DNA from: Candidatus Pelagibacterales bacterium
Lineage (GTDB): Bacteria > Pseudomonadota > Alphaproteobacteria > TMED109
DNA: 52,485 nt
Assembly: GCA_002715265.1 (NCBI GenBank)
Contig: PAYS01000031.1
Coordinates: forward strand, 1-52,485
Direction: 5' to 3'
Below are positions 9,822 through 18,113 of the stretch, piece after piece (position 1 is the stretch's first letter; each line of letters starts with the position of its first letter). Below the pieces are notes generated by a model. The model was not told the DNA's origin. It saw nothing but the letters and a program-made list of their open reading frames with translations, and did not search any database. The position numbers were made by a program, and so were the translations under genes.

Positions 9822-10548
9822 TTTAGAAAAAAGTTTTGGGGGTATTATTGCCACTGGCAACGTAACTCTAGAACTGCAAAAGCAAACTATAAATGCTGTA
9901 ATAGGGCCAAATGGGGCTGGGAAAACTACTCTATTTAACTTGATAACTGGAAAACTAAAACCAGATACTGGTAAAGTTTTTATAGAAAATAAAGAAATAA
10001 CAAACTTAGATGAAACAGAAACAACACAAATGGGAATAGCAAGAGCTTTTCAGATTACAAATATTTTTCCTAATTTAACAGTTTATGAATCAATTAAACT
10101 TGCTATACTTTCAAAACACAATGGTCTTAATAATATGTGGACCCGCTTTAAAGACCATAATGTAAATTATGAAGCTGATAAGATAATGAAGCTTGCAGGA
10201 TTAACAAAATCTAAAAATATCATCAGTTCTGAATTGAGTCATGGGGATCAAAAATTATTAGATATAGCTTTAGCATTGTGCTTAAAACCAAAGCTTCTTC
10301 TTCTTGATGAACCAACAGCCGGAATGGGACCTGAAGAAAGATGGAAAATGATTGATAGAATTAAAGAATTATGGAAGAAAACCAAAATAACTATTTTATT
10401 TATAGAACATGATATGGATATAGTTTTCGGAATTGCTCAAAAAATATATGTACTCCAACAGGGTGCTATATTAGCTGAAGGACGACCCAAAGATATTAAA
10501 AAAGATCAAAAAGTAATTAAAGCATATTTGGGTGGAGGAAAAAAATAA
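9805..10548 (+). CDS. livG: ABC transporter ATP-binding protein (LivG-like)
   Basis: Walker A GPNGAGKTTLFN, LSHGDQKLLDIALAL, LLLDEPTAGMGPEE. Confidence 0.88.
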   Translation: MLKINNLEKSFGGIIATGNVTLELQKQTINAVIGPNGAGKTTLFNLITGKLKPDTGKVFIENKEITNLDETETTQMGIARAFQITNIFPNLTVYESIKLAILSKHNGLNNMWTRFKDHNVNYEADKIMKLAGLTKSKNIISSELSHGDQKLLDIALALCLKPKLLLLDEPTAGMGPEERWKMIDRIKELWKKTKITILFIEHDMDIVFGIAQKIYVLQQGAILAEGRPKDIKKDQKVIKAYLGGGKK

Positions 10549-11255
10549 TGTCATTATTAGAAGTCAAAAACATAAATGCTTTTTATGACAGTAGTCAGGT
10601 GCTTTTTAATATGAGTCTAAATATTTCAAAAAATAAAATAATTGCATTATTAGGAAGAAATGGTGCTGGTAAGAGCTCTACATTCAAAGCAATTACAGGA
10701 ATCATAAAGGTTAAATCTGGTTCTATAAAATTAGATGGAAAAGAATTAATGGGCAATTCTATCAACTCACGAGCAAAATCTGGAATAGGTTATGTTCCAG
10801 AAGATAGACAAGTCTTTCCAGAACACACTGTTGAAGAAAATATAAATTTGGGTAAAAAAAATAATCTTAAAAACATAAACAACTGGGACTTAGAAAAAAT
10901 TTGGGATACTTTTCCATTACTTAAAAACCTTAGATTTAGATTAGCTGGCCAATTATCTGGCGGAGAACAACAAATGTTGTCAATTGCAAGAACCCTAGCA
11001 GGCAACCCTGAGATATTATTATTAGATGAGCCATCAGAAGGATTAGCTCCTATTATAGTTGAAGAAATTGAGAAGCTTATTGATAAGTTGGAAAAAATAG
11101 GAGTAACTATTCTTATTGCTGAGCAGAATATGCATTTTTGTATGAAAGTAGCGAAAGAAGCTATTATAATTGACAAAGGCCAATCAGTATGGAGTGGTTC
11201 CATTAAGGAACTCAACAAAGATAAAAAGACAAGAGATAAATACCTTGCAATTTAA
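10548..11255 (+). CDS. livF: ABC transporter ATP-binding protein (LivF-like)
   Basis: GRNGAGKSSTFKAITGI, YVPEDRQVFPEHTVEENI, LSGGEQQMLSIARTL, LLLDEPSEGLAP. Confidence 0.9.
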   Translation: MSLLEVKNINAFYDSSQVLFNMSLNISKNKIIALLGRNGAGKSSTFKAITGIIKVKSGSIKLDGKELMGNSINSRAKSGIGYVPEDRQVFPEHTVEENINLGKKNNLKNINNWDLEKIWDTFPLLKNLRFRLAGQLSGGEQQMLSIARTLAGNPEILLLDEPSEGLAPIIVEEIEKLIDKLEKIGVTILIAEQNMHFCMKVAKEAIIIDKGQSVWSGSIKELNKDKKTRDKYLAI

Positions 11256-12430
11256 CGGGATAAATCTTTCATAGCTTCTTCAATACCTGAAAGATTCATT
11301 TCAAACATTTTATCCTCAAATATCTCTCTTATCATCTTATTTGATGCTGATGAATTCCAAATACTCTTACTTTCTGGATTCAACCATGCTATGGAATCAA
11401 AATGTGATGTTAATCTTTCTAGCCAAGTAGCTCCCGATTCCTCATTCCAATGTTCAATAGATCCTCCAGGATATGCAACCTCGTATGGACTCATGGCAGC
11501 ATCACCTACAAACAAGACTCTATAATCACTTCCATATTTTCTTAAAATATCCCAAGTTGGAATAATGTCTTCTGAAGACCTGGGATTATTATTCCATACC
11601 GTCTCATATAAACAGTTATGAAAATAAAAATGTTCTAGTTCTTTAAATTCTGTTCTAGCAGCTGAAAATAATTCTTCACAAGCTTCAATATATGGATCCA
11701 TAGAGCCTCCTACATCTAAAAATAGAAGTAATTTAATTCTATTTTTTCTCTCTGGACGCATTTTTACATCTAAGTATCCCCCATTATTTGCTGTAGAGTT
11801 GATTGTATTATCTAAATCAAATTCATCAGGAGTTCCCGTTCTTGCGAAATGTCTTAATCTTCTGATTGCAACTCTAATATCTCTTATACCCAAAGTTTTT
11901 TTATCATCAAAATTTGACCACAATCTCTCTTCCCAAACTTTGACCGCTCTTCCCTGTCTTTTTCCTTCATTGCCAATTCTTATTCCTTCCGGATTATAGC
12001 CTCCTGAACCAAATGGAGAAGTACCTCCTGTACCAATCCATTTATTACCTCCTTGATGTCTTTTTTTTTGCTCTTCTAATCTTTCTTTTAAAGTTTCAAG
12101 GAGTTTGTCCCAGCCACCTAAAGATTCTATTTTCTGTTTTTCCTCTACAGATAATTGCTTTTGAAGGGCATCTTTAATCCATTCTTCAGGAACAGAATTT
12201 AAAATCTGTTCTCCTACTTCTAATGTCCCTTCAAAAAATTTAGAAAAAGTTTTATCAAATCTGTCAAAATATCTTTCATCTTTGACTAGCGAAGCTCTCG
12301 CAAAATGATAAAAAGAATTTGTGTCAAGATTTGTTACACCAGCCTCTAGGCCAGCGATAAAATCTAAATATTCTTTAATAGAAACAGGTACCCCTGAATC
12401 TTTAAGTTGATGTAAAAATGCTACAAACAA
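11252..12430 (-). CDS. VWA domain-containing CoxE-like protein
   Basis: KLLLFLDVGGSMDPYIEACEELFSAARTEFKELEHFYFHNCLYETVW is the VWA core of the CoxE-like family. A MoxR-type ATPase lies upstream. Confidence 0.8.
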   Translation of the reverse strand: MFVAFLHQLKDSGVPVSIKEYLDFIAGLEAGVTNLDTNSFYHFARASLVKDERYFDRFDKTFSKFFEGTLEVGEQILNSVPEEWIKDALQKQLSVEEKQKIESLGGWDKLLETLKERLEEQKKRHQGGNKWIGTGGTSPFGSGGYNPEGIRIGNEGKRQGRAVKVWEERLWSNFDDKKTLGIRDIRVAIRRLRHFARTGTPDEFDLDNTINSTANNGGYLDVKMRPERKNRIKLLLFLDVGGSMDPYIEACEELFSAARTEFKELEHFYFHNCLYETVWNNNPRSSEDIIPTWDILRKYGSDYRVLFVGDAAMSPYEVAYPGGSIEHWNEESGATWLERLTSHFDSIAWLNPESKSIWNSSASNKMIREIFEDKMFEMNLSGIEEAMKDLSR

Positions 12431-12452
12431 AAACCTTCCTTAATAAAAATTA

Positions 12453-12827
12453 CTAGTTAGATCTTTTAACTCTTTTTTCACAATCATCTGAGAATTCCCA
12501 ATATTCTATATCAGCATTACAAACACCAGCCTCACCTTTTACTCTAAAACAAGCATAAGTAACTAAACTAGCACTGGTAGTTTTTTCGTCAAAAGAACAT
12601 ACATCCTTTACATCTATATTTTGAATTAATGCAACAGTTTCATTAGTATTGATACATCTTCCTCTTCTTGGATCAACCCATTGCATAGAGTGACCTACAA
12701 TAAAGGCAACAGGATCTTTGCCTATATTTGTTAAGCATACTTCCTTAGCATTTACTGAAGACACTATGCCTATTCCAAAAATTATAAAAATTAATAAACT
12801 GTTTCTTATTAGATACATATTATACAC
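12453..12827 (-). CDS. Hypothetical secreted Cys-containing protein
   Basis: 124 aa with signal-like N-terminus (LLIFIIFGIGIVSSVNAKE) and six Cys after it. Tightly spaced between moxR-like and VWA genes on the same strand. Confidence 0.6.
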   Translation of the reverse strand: MYNMYLIRNSLLIFIIFGIGIVSSVNAKEVCLTNIGKDPVAFIVGHSMQWVDPRRGRCINTNETVALIQNIDVKDVCSFDEKTTSASLVTYACFRVKGEAGVCNADIEYWEFSDDCEKRVKRSN

Positions 12828-12838
12828 CTTTCATAAAT

Positions 12839-13690
12839 TTAATTATTCTCTCTTCTAGCTATGAAAGCTAAACGCTCAAACATATGCACATCTGCTTCAT
12901 TTTTAAGTAGCGCACCATATAGAGGAGGTAAAGCATTTTTTGAATTGTTATCTCTTAATATATCAGGAGATATATCCTCAGCAAGTAGCAACTTTATCCA
13001 ATCTAATAATTCAGATGTTGAGGGTTTCTTTTTTATTCCTGCAACTTCTCTTAATTCAAAAAAAGACTTTAAAGCCGAGTCTATAAGCTTCTTTTTAATT
13101 TTAGGAAAATGAACTTCAATAATTGATTTCATAGTTTCTTCATCCGGAAACCTTATATAATGGAAAAAACATCTTCTTAAAAATGCATCTGGCAAATCTT
13201 TCTCGTTATTAGATGTAATAATTACTATTGGCCTTTCTTTAGCCACTATATTTTGTTTCGTTTCATAAACATAGAATTCCATTTTATCTAATTCTAAAAG
13301 TAAATCATTTGGAAATTCTATATCGGCCTTATCTATTTCATCTATTAATAATACAGGCTTTTCTTTCGCGATAAAGGCATCCCAAAGAACACCTCTCTTG
13401 ATATAATTATTTATATCTTCAACTCTTTTGTCACCTAATTGAGAATCTCTTAATCGTGAAACAGCATCGTATTCATATAAACCCTGTTGAGCTTTTGTAG
13501 TAGATTTAATATGCCATCTTATGAGTGATTTGTTTAATGATTTGGCTACTTCCTCTGCCAACATAGTTTTACCTGTTCCAGGTTCACCTTTAATGAGGAG
13601 GGGCCTCTCTAATGTTACTGCGGCATTAACTGCTAGTGCCAATTCATCAGTAGCAACATAATTATCAGTACCAGAAAAAAACTTTTTCAC
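12839..13690 (-). CDS. MoxR-family AAA+ ATPase (CoxD-like)
   Basis: Walker A GEPGTGKTMLAEE, Walker B VLLIDEIDKADIEFPNDLLLELDKMEF, ITSNNEKDLPDAFLRRCFFHYIRFP. Confidence 0.9.
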   Translation of the reverse strand: MKKFFSGTDNYVATDELALAVNAAVTLERPLLIKGEPGTGKTMLAEEVAKSLNKSLIRWHIKSTTKAQQGLYEYDAVSRLRDSQLGDKRVEDINNYIKRGVLWDAFIAKEKPVLLIDEIDKADIEFPNDLLLELDKMEFYVYETKQNIVAKERPIVIITSNNEKDLPDAFLRRCFFHYIRFPDEETMKSIIEVHFPKIKKKLIDSALKSFFELREVAGIKKKPSTSELLDWIKLLLAEDISPDILRDNNSKNALPPLYGALLKNEADVHMFERLAFIARRENN

Positions 13691-13777
13691 AATATCTCCT
13701 AACTTATAAACAAATTAATAATATACCTAAAATGAATAAAATTAATATGCTTATAAATCAAGTTCTATTGTAAAAGA

Positions 13778-14242
13778 TTATAATTGGGATTGAAGCCAAT
13801 TTTCCTTTCCTAACTGATCTGATAACTGTATTTGAGTTTCCAGCCAATCATAATGCTCTTCTTCTGAGTCTAAAATTTCTCTAAATATGTTTCTGGTTAC
13901 AAAATCAGATACCTTTTCGCAATGCTGAATAGCATTCTTCAAATCTGGTATTGCTTTTATTTCTACCTGTAAATCGCATTTGAGACATTCGACAGGGTCT
14001 TCGCCTATCATAACTTTATGCATATCTTGAACATTGGGAATGCCATCTAATAATAATATGCGCTCAATTATAACATCTGCATGCTTCATCTCATCAATAG
14101 ATTCCTCATATTCTTTAGCACCTAATTTTTCATAACCCCAATCTTTAAACATTCTGGAATGTAAAAAATATTGATTAATGGCAGTCAATTCGTTTGTTAA
14201 AACAGTATTTAAATGTTTAATAACCTCTTTATCACCTTTCAT
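13778..14242 (-). CDS. bfr: Bacterioferritin
   Basis: MKGDKEVIKHLNTVLTNELTAINQYFLHSRMFKDWGYEKL...ESIDEMKHADVIIERILLLDGIPNVQD...EEEHYDWLE closely resembles E. coli Bfr, including the heme Met in DEMKHAD. Confidence 0.95.
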   Translation of the reverse strand: MKGDKEVIKHLNTVLTNELTAINQYFLHSRMFKDWGYEKLGAKEYEESIDEMKHADVIIERILLLDGIPNVQDMHKVMIGEDPVECLKCDLQVEIKAIPDLKNAIQHCEKVSDFVTRNIFREILDSEEEHYDWLETQIQLSDQLGKENWLQSQL

Positions 14243-14269
14243 ATATACCTCCTAAATAATTAAATTGCA

Positions 14270-14285
14270 TACCATATATATGGTA
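14270..14285. promoter_or_regulatory. 16-bp perfect palindrome TACCATATATATGGTA upstream of bfr
   Basis: Direct reading: TACCATATATATGGTA equals its own reverse complement. It sits 27 nt upstream of the bfr start codon, just beyond the ribosome-binding site. Function not established. Confidence 0.45.
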
Positions 14286-14331
14286 GAAAATTTGATTTAG
14301 ATCAAGAAAAAATGTTTAAAAACAAGAGGTT

Positions 14332-14350
14332 GAGACACATTCTCATTATC
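14332..14350 (-). promoter_or_regulatory. Fur-box-like site upstream of bfr
   Basis: Minus strand GATAATGAGAATGTGTCTC versus the classical Fur consensus GATAATGATAATCATTATC (14/19 matches, one strong half). Confidence 0.4.
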
Positions 14351-14430
14351 AAATTCAAATTAAAAAAAATACAAAAACAACTAAAATAAAAATGCTATTG
14401 ATTATTAATATCAGTAAAAAAGTTTGTTTT

Positions 14431-14652
14431 TTATACTGGAACTGAAAGAGAGTTTATGGATTCTATTTTCTTTGCATTCAATTTATCAATATCCACATCA
14501 TCCTTCAATAATGTTTCAATTGTGTCTAAACATTTACCACACTGCATTTTACAGCCAAGCTTTTTGTATACCTGTCCAGATTTTTCAACCCCTTCAGATT
14601 TTAATCTTTTTACATCTTTACATGTAAAAGCATTACATATGCAAACATACAT
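14431..14652 (-). CDS. bfd: Bacterioferritin-associated ferredoxin (Bfd-like, [2Fe-2S])
   Basis: MYVCICNAFTCKDVKRL...GCKMQCGKCLDTIETLL: Bfd-type C-x-C...C-xx-C arrangement; next to bfr. Confidence 0.88.
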   Translation of the reverse strand: MYVCICNAFTCKDVKRLKSEGVEKSGQVYKKLGCKMQCGKCLDTIETLLKDDVDIDKLNAKKIESINSLSVPV

Positions 14653-14686
14653 TTAATTACCCTCTTCTAATTTAACTTTAAATAAA

Positions 14687-14706
14687 AATGATAATGATTG
14701 TCAATC
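14687..14706. promoter_or_regulatory. Fur-box-like site between divergent bfd and panB
   Basis: AATGATAATGATTGTCAATC strongly resembles the Fur consensus hexamers; about 35 nt upstream of the bfd start. Confidence 0.6.
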
Positions 14707-14805
14707 GCAAAGTAAAAAATTTATTTTATTATATTAAAAAAAAAGTAAAAAAATATGTTATAATGCATAAAAATTTTATTTAAAAAACCGTGAAAAGAGC
14801 AAAAC

Positions 14806-15627
14806 ATGAAAAAAAGACTTACTGTTAGAGACATAACCAAACTAAAATTATCTCCAAATCAAAATCAACCTATTGTCTCACTTGTGTGTTACACCGCACA
14901 AATGGGAAGAATAATTAATGACCATGTAGACATAATATTAGTTGGTGATAGCTTAGGTATGACTATATATGGGTTTCCTAATACTCTATCAGTTACACTG
15001 GACATGATGATTAATCATGGCAAAGCAGTTGTAAAATCTACGGATAGACCTCACATAGTAGTTGATATGCCGTTCGGAAGCTATGAAGAATCTCCTCAAG
15101 TTGCTTTTAGATCAGCAAGTAAAATAATGCAAGAAACAGGAGCACAATCTGTTAAACTTGAGGGAGGAGAAGAATTTGCAGAAACTATTCATTTTTTAAC
15201 ACAAAGAGGAATTCCTGTAATGGGACACATAGGATTAACTCCACAAAGAATAAACACTATCGGTGGTTTTATTACACAAGGAAAATCAGAAAAAGAGTCA
15301 AAAAAGCTTATTTCAGATGCTAAAGCAATAACGGAAGCAGGCGTATTTTCTATGGTTGTAGAAGCAGTACCTGAGATATTAGGAAAAAAAATTACAAATA
15401 CAGTTACTGTACCAACAATTTCTATTGGTGCTGGTAGAAACTGTGACGGACAAATTTTAGTCATTCACGATATATTAAATTTATACGGTGATTTTACTCC
15501 TAAGTTTGTAAAAAAATATGGAGAAATTGATAAACATATTACTGAAGCAGTAAAAAATTACAGCTATGAAGTAAAAAATAAAATATTTCCCACAGAAAAT
15601 AATATTTTTTCATTAAAAAATAAATAA
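14806..15627 (+). CDS. panB: 3-methyl-2-oxobutanoate hydroxymethyltransferase
   Basis: CYTAQMGRIINDHVDIILVGDSLGMTIYGFPNTLSVTLDMMINHGKAV, VKLEGGEEFAETIHFLTQRGIPVMGHIGLTPQ, SIGAGRNCDGQILVIHDIL. Confidence 0.95.
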   Translation: MKKRLTVRDITKLKLSPNQNQPIVSLVCYTAQMGRIINDHVDIILVGDSLGMTIYGFPNTLSVTLDMMINHGKAVVKSTDRPHIVVDMPFGSYEESPQVAFRSASKIMQETGAQSVKLEGGEEFAETIHFLTQRGIPVMGHIGLTPQRINTIGGFITQGKSEKESKKLISDAKAITEAGVFSMVVEAVPEILGKKITNTVTVPTISIGAGRNCDGQILVIHDILNLYGDFTPKFVKKYGEIDKHITEAVKNYSYEVKNKIFPTENNIFSLKNK

Positions 15628-16050
15628 ATGTCTTTTTTTGATCTTACATTATTATTCCAAAATTATAGAGATAATAGAAATTCTTACATATTAAATAATA
15701 AAATAAATAATATTATAAAAAACGAAAAATATCCTCCATATAATATTAAAATTGAAAAAAATAACCTCTATATTATTGAAGTATCAGTTGCAGGGTTTAC
15801 AGAAGATGAGTTATTAGTCACTATAAACGACAATCATTTGGTTATTAAATCCATAAAGAATAACTCTAATTATGAAAAAAACTATTTACACAAAGGTATA
15901 GCTTCTAGAAATTTTGAAAAAACTTTCAAGTTAAGTAAAAATATTAATATTGATAAATGTTATTTGAATAAGGGAATACTAAATATTCCTTTACAATTAA
16001 AAGATCAAATTATATCAAAACCAAAAACAATCAAAATTGAAAAATACTAA
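15628..16050 (+). CDS. Hsp20/alpha-crystallin family small heat shock protein
   Basis: PPYNIKIEKNNLYIIEVSVAGFTEDELLVTINDNHLVIKSI and FEKTFKLSKNINIDKCYLNKGILNIPL match the alpha-crystallin domain pattern. Confidence 0.82.
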   Translation: MSFFDLTLLFQNYRDNRNSYILNNKINNIIKNEKYPPYNIKIEKNNLYIIEVSVAGFTEDELLVTINDNHLVIKSIKNNSNYEKNYLHKGIASRNFEKTFKLSKNINIDKCYLNKGILNIPLQLKDQIISKPKTIKIEKY

Positions 16051-16059
16051 TAATAGTTT

Positions 16060-17007
16060 TTATAAACTAAGTAATTTTAAAAATGCTTTTTCAACGACAC
16101 TAACATTTAGTGTGTGCATTAAGGAACCTGATGTTCTGTGATCAAAAGATGGTATGTCCATAAGTTCTGATGGGGTTTCTGGAGTTCGTACTGTCATGCA
16201 ATTTTTTCCAGAAGGAGCATACAACTTATCGTCGGTTGGACCAAATAGGCCAAGCGTGGGTGTTCCTGTAGCAGCAGCCAAATGCATTAATCCAGAATCA
16301 TTTCCTATAAAAATTTTAGACAAAGTAAATATGGCGGCAGTAGGCATAATTGGCTTACCTATTAAATTAATAATATTAATATTCTCACTTAAACTTTCAA
16401 CTTCTTTTCCAATATTTTCTTCTCCCGGACCTCCTACTAGGATAAAGGTGGTTCCAGTAAATAAACGATATGTAATTATTCTTTTTAATAACTCTGCAAA
16501 TTTTTCTGCCGGCCAAATTTTTGCATTCCAATTAGCTGTAGGCCCTATAACCACGTATGGACCTTTACTATCTTTTATATATGACTTTGCTTCTATTTTA
16601 TCTCTAGAGCTGATCCAAACTTTAGGTATAGGTTGATTTTTGTCTGGTGAAATTTTATGTAACCTAGCTATTCTATGTAAAGTTTTAGATTCTTTTGGTG
16701 ATAAAATTATCCTTTTTTTTGCTGATATAAACCAAATTATTGGAGTATTCCGCAAATCACAAACTATATCCCATTTAATTTTTTTTACTTCTTTCCAAAT
16801 TTCAAACCAATGCATGCTATATTTCTTTTTATTTAATTGAATTATATTTTTAACATTTGGAAAAGACTTAAATATTGGTACAGCAACTTTGCCGCAAACT
16901 ATTGTTGCATCTGCAGAATAATTATTACATAAACTGGCTAATAGTCCTGTGGACATAACAGCGTCACCTAGACGAGTATTTCCAATAAATAATAACTGCT
17001 TTTTCAT
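16060..17007 (-). CDS. Glycosyltransferase family 9 (heptosyltransferase-like)
   Basis: LLFIGNTRLGDAVMSTGLLASL, VVIGPTANWNAKIWPAEKFAELL, FIGNDSGLMHLAAATGTPTLGLFGPT. ATG at 17007 preferred over the ORF-track start (4-nt overlap with the upstream gene). Confidence 0.88.
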   Translation of the reverse strand: MKKQLLFIGNTRLGDAVMSTGLLASLCNNYSADATIVCGKVAVPIFKSFPNVKNIIQLNKKKYSMHWFEIWKEVKKIKWDIVCDLRNTPIIWFISAKKRIILSPKESKTLHRIARLHKISPDKNQPIPKVWISSRDKIEAKSYIKDSKGPYVVIGPTANWNAKIWPAEKFAELLKRIITYRLFTGTTFILVGGPGEENIGKEVESLSENINIINLIGKPIMPTAAIFTLSKIFIGNDSGLMHLAAATGTPTLGLFGPTDDKLYAPSGKNCMTVRTPETPSELMDIPSFDHRTSGSLMHTLNVSVVEKAFLKLLSL

Positions 17008-18050
17008 GTTGACAAACCTATTTCGAATAATGTGATAAATTCTTTTGCTTTTGTATCCCAATTAATATTTAAATTAAGTTCTTTAGCTTGATTAGAAATT
17101 CTTTTAAAATATTCAATATCATTCATTAGCCTTATAGTATATTCTGAAAATTCGATATCATTTTGAGCCACAAATCCAGTCTTACCATTAATGATTTTTT
17201 CAGGAGCAGCTCCTAACGGTCTGGTTACAGCTGGTATTCCTAAAGCTTGGGATTCCATCAATGTAAGCGCTGATGTTTCAAAATTATGTGAAGGGTATAA
17301 ATGGACTCTCATACTTTTCATTTCTTCAATAAACTCACTATCTATTTTTGGTTTTTTTACATGAATATTATATTTTAAGTTATTTTTGACTTTAGCAAGA
17401 ATAGTTTTATATTTCTCACCAATTTTATTTCCTTGTAAACCTTTATACATAGTCATTGAGAAAATATATAGTTCCGCCCAAGGTAATTTAGTATGAATAT
17501 TATTAATCCATAAATTAATTAACCAATCTAAATCAATAAGTGGATTTGTATTAACAAAAGCTTTAGGGGCAACAGAAGGCATAAATTCATTCGTATTAGA
17601 ATACTTGTTACTTACTCCTAAGGTAATCATTTTTGCATCTAAAGATTTCAAACCATCGGGAATAGTGTCAATATGATTTTTTCCTTGATAAACGATAGTA
17701 GGATTATGATTTATGGTAGCTTGGAAATATTCAGGCTTAGATAATAACAAACCTGAATTAATCAACCACAATATCTTTTTATTACTACCTTCGCATAAAT
17801 CAAACAATTTAGGATCATTAACAGATACCCATATATCTGAGTGAGTTGCATTAAAATTACTAATAGGATTCCAGCTAACTTTATTAATTACTACACTTTT
17901 TTCACAATTATTGAAAATTCTAACTATATGTCCTATATTAGCTAGTGCTTCTGCTAATAAAATAAGTGATTTTTCCGAAGCACCTAGAGGCCTCTGTTTT
18001 AAAGCTGAGCCATCAAAAATTTGGCTTTTGTCAAGAAATGTTATTAGCAT
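17004..18050 (-). CDS. Glycosyltransferase family 4-like
   Basis: MRVHLYPSHNFETSALTLMESQALGIPAVTRPLGAAPEKIINGKTGFVAQN is a typical GT4 C-terminal donor-binding pattern. Confidence 0.78.
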   Translation of the reverse strand: MLITFLDKSQIFDGSALKQRPLGASEKSLILLAEALANIGHIVRIFNNCEKSVVINKVSWNPISNFNATHSDIWVSVNDPKLFDLCEGSNKKILWLINSGLLLSKPEYFQATINHNPTIVYQGKNHIDTIPDGLKSLDAKMITLGVSNKYSNTNEFMPSVAPKAFVNTNPLIDLDWLINLWINNIHTKLPWAELYIFSMTMYKGLQGNKIGEKYKTILAKVKNNLKYNIHVKKPKIDSEFIEEMKSMRVHLYPSHNFETSALTLMESQALGIPAVTRPLGAAPEKIINGKTGFVAQNDIEFSEYTIRLMNDIEYFKRISNQAKELNLNINWDTKAKEFITLFEIGLST

Positions 18051-18113
18051 GATAAGGGTTTACGAAGGTATTTTAAGTAATGCAAGCATTATTCAAAAAT
18101 AAATAAGGTTAAT

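Noticed and set aside
10790-11218. 142-aa minus-strand ORF
   Set aside because: Antisense to livF, including its ABC signature region; shadow ORF.
14424-14656. Two plus-strand ORFs (67 and 66 aa) opposite bfd
   Set aside because: Antisense to a clear Bfd-like ferredoxin; Cys/Phe/Ile-rich reverse translation.
13778-14706. bfr/bfd as an encapsulin or novel iron compartment locus
   Set aside because: Bfr matches the standard heme bacterioferritin and Bfd its usual ferredoxin partner; no shell protein nearby.
16054-16069. Inverted repeat TAGTTTTTATAAACTA between convergent hsp20 and GT9 genes, considered as a terminator
   Set aside because: Only a 6-bp, AT-dominated stem; too weak to call in such AT-rich DNA.
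16154-16636. 160-aa plus-strand ORF
   Set aside because: Antisense to the glycosyltransferase family 9 gene; no motifs.
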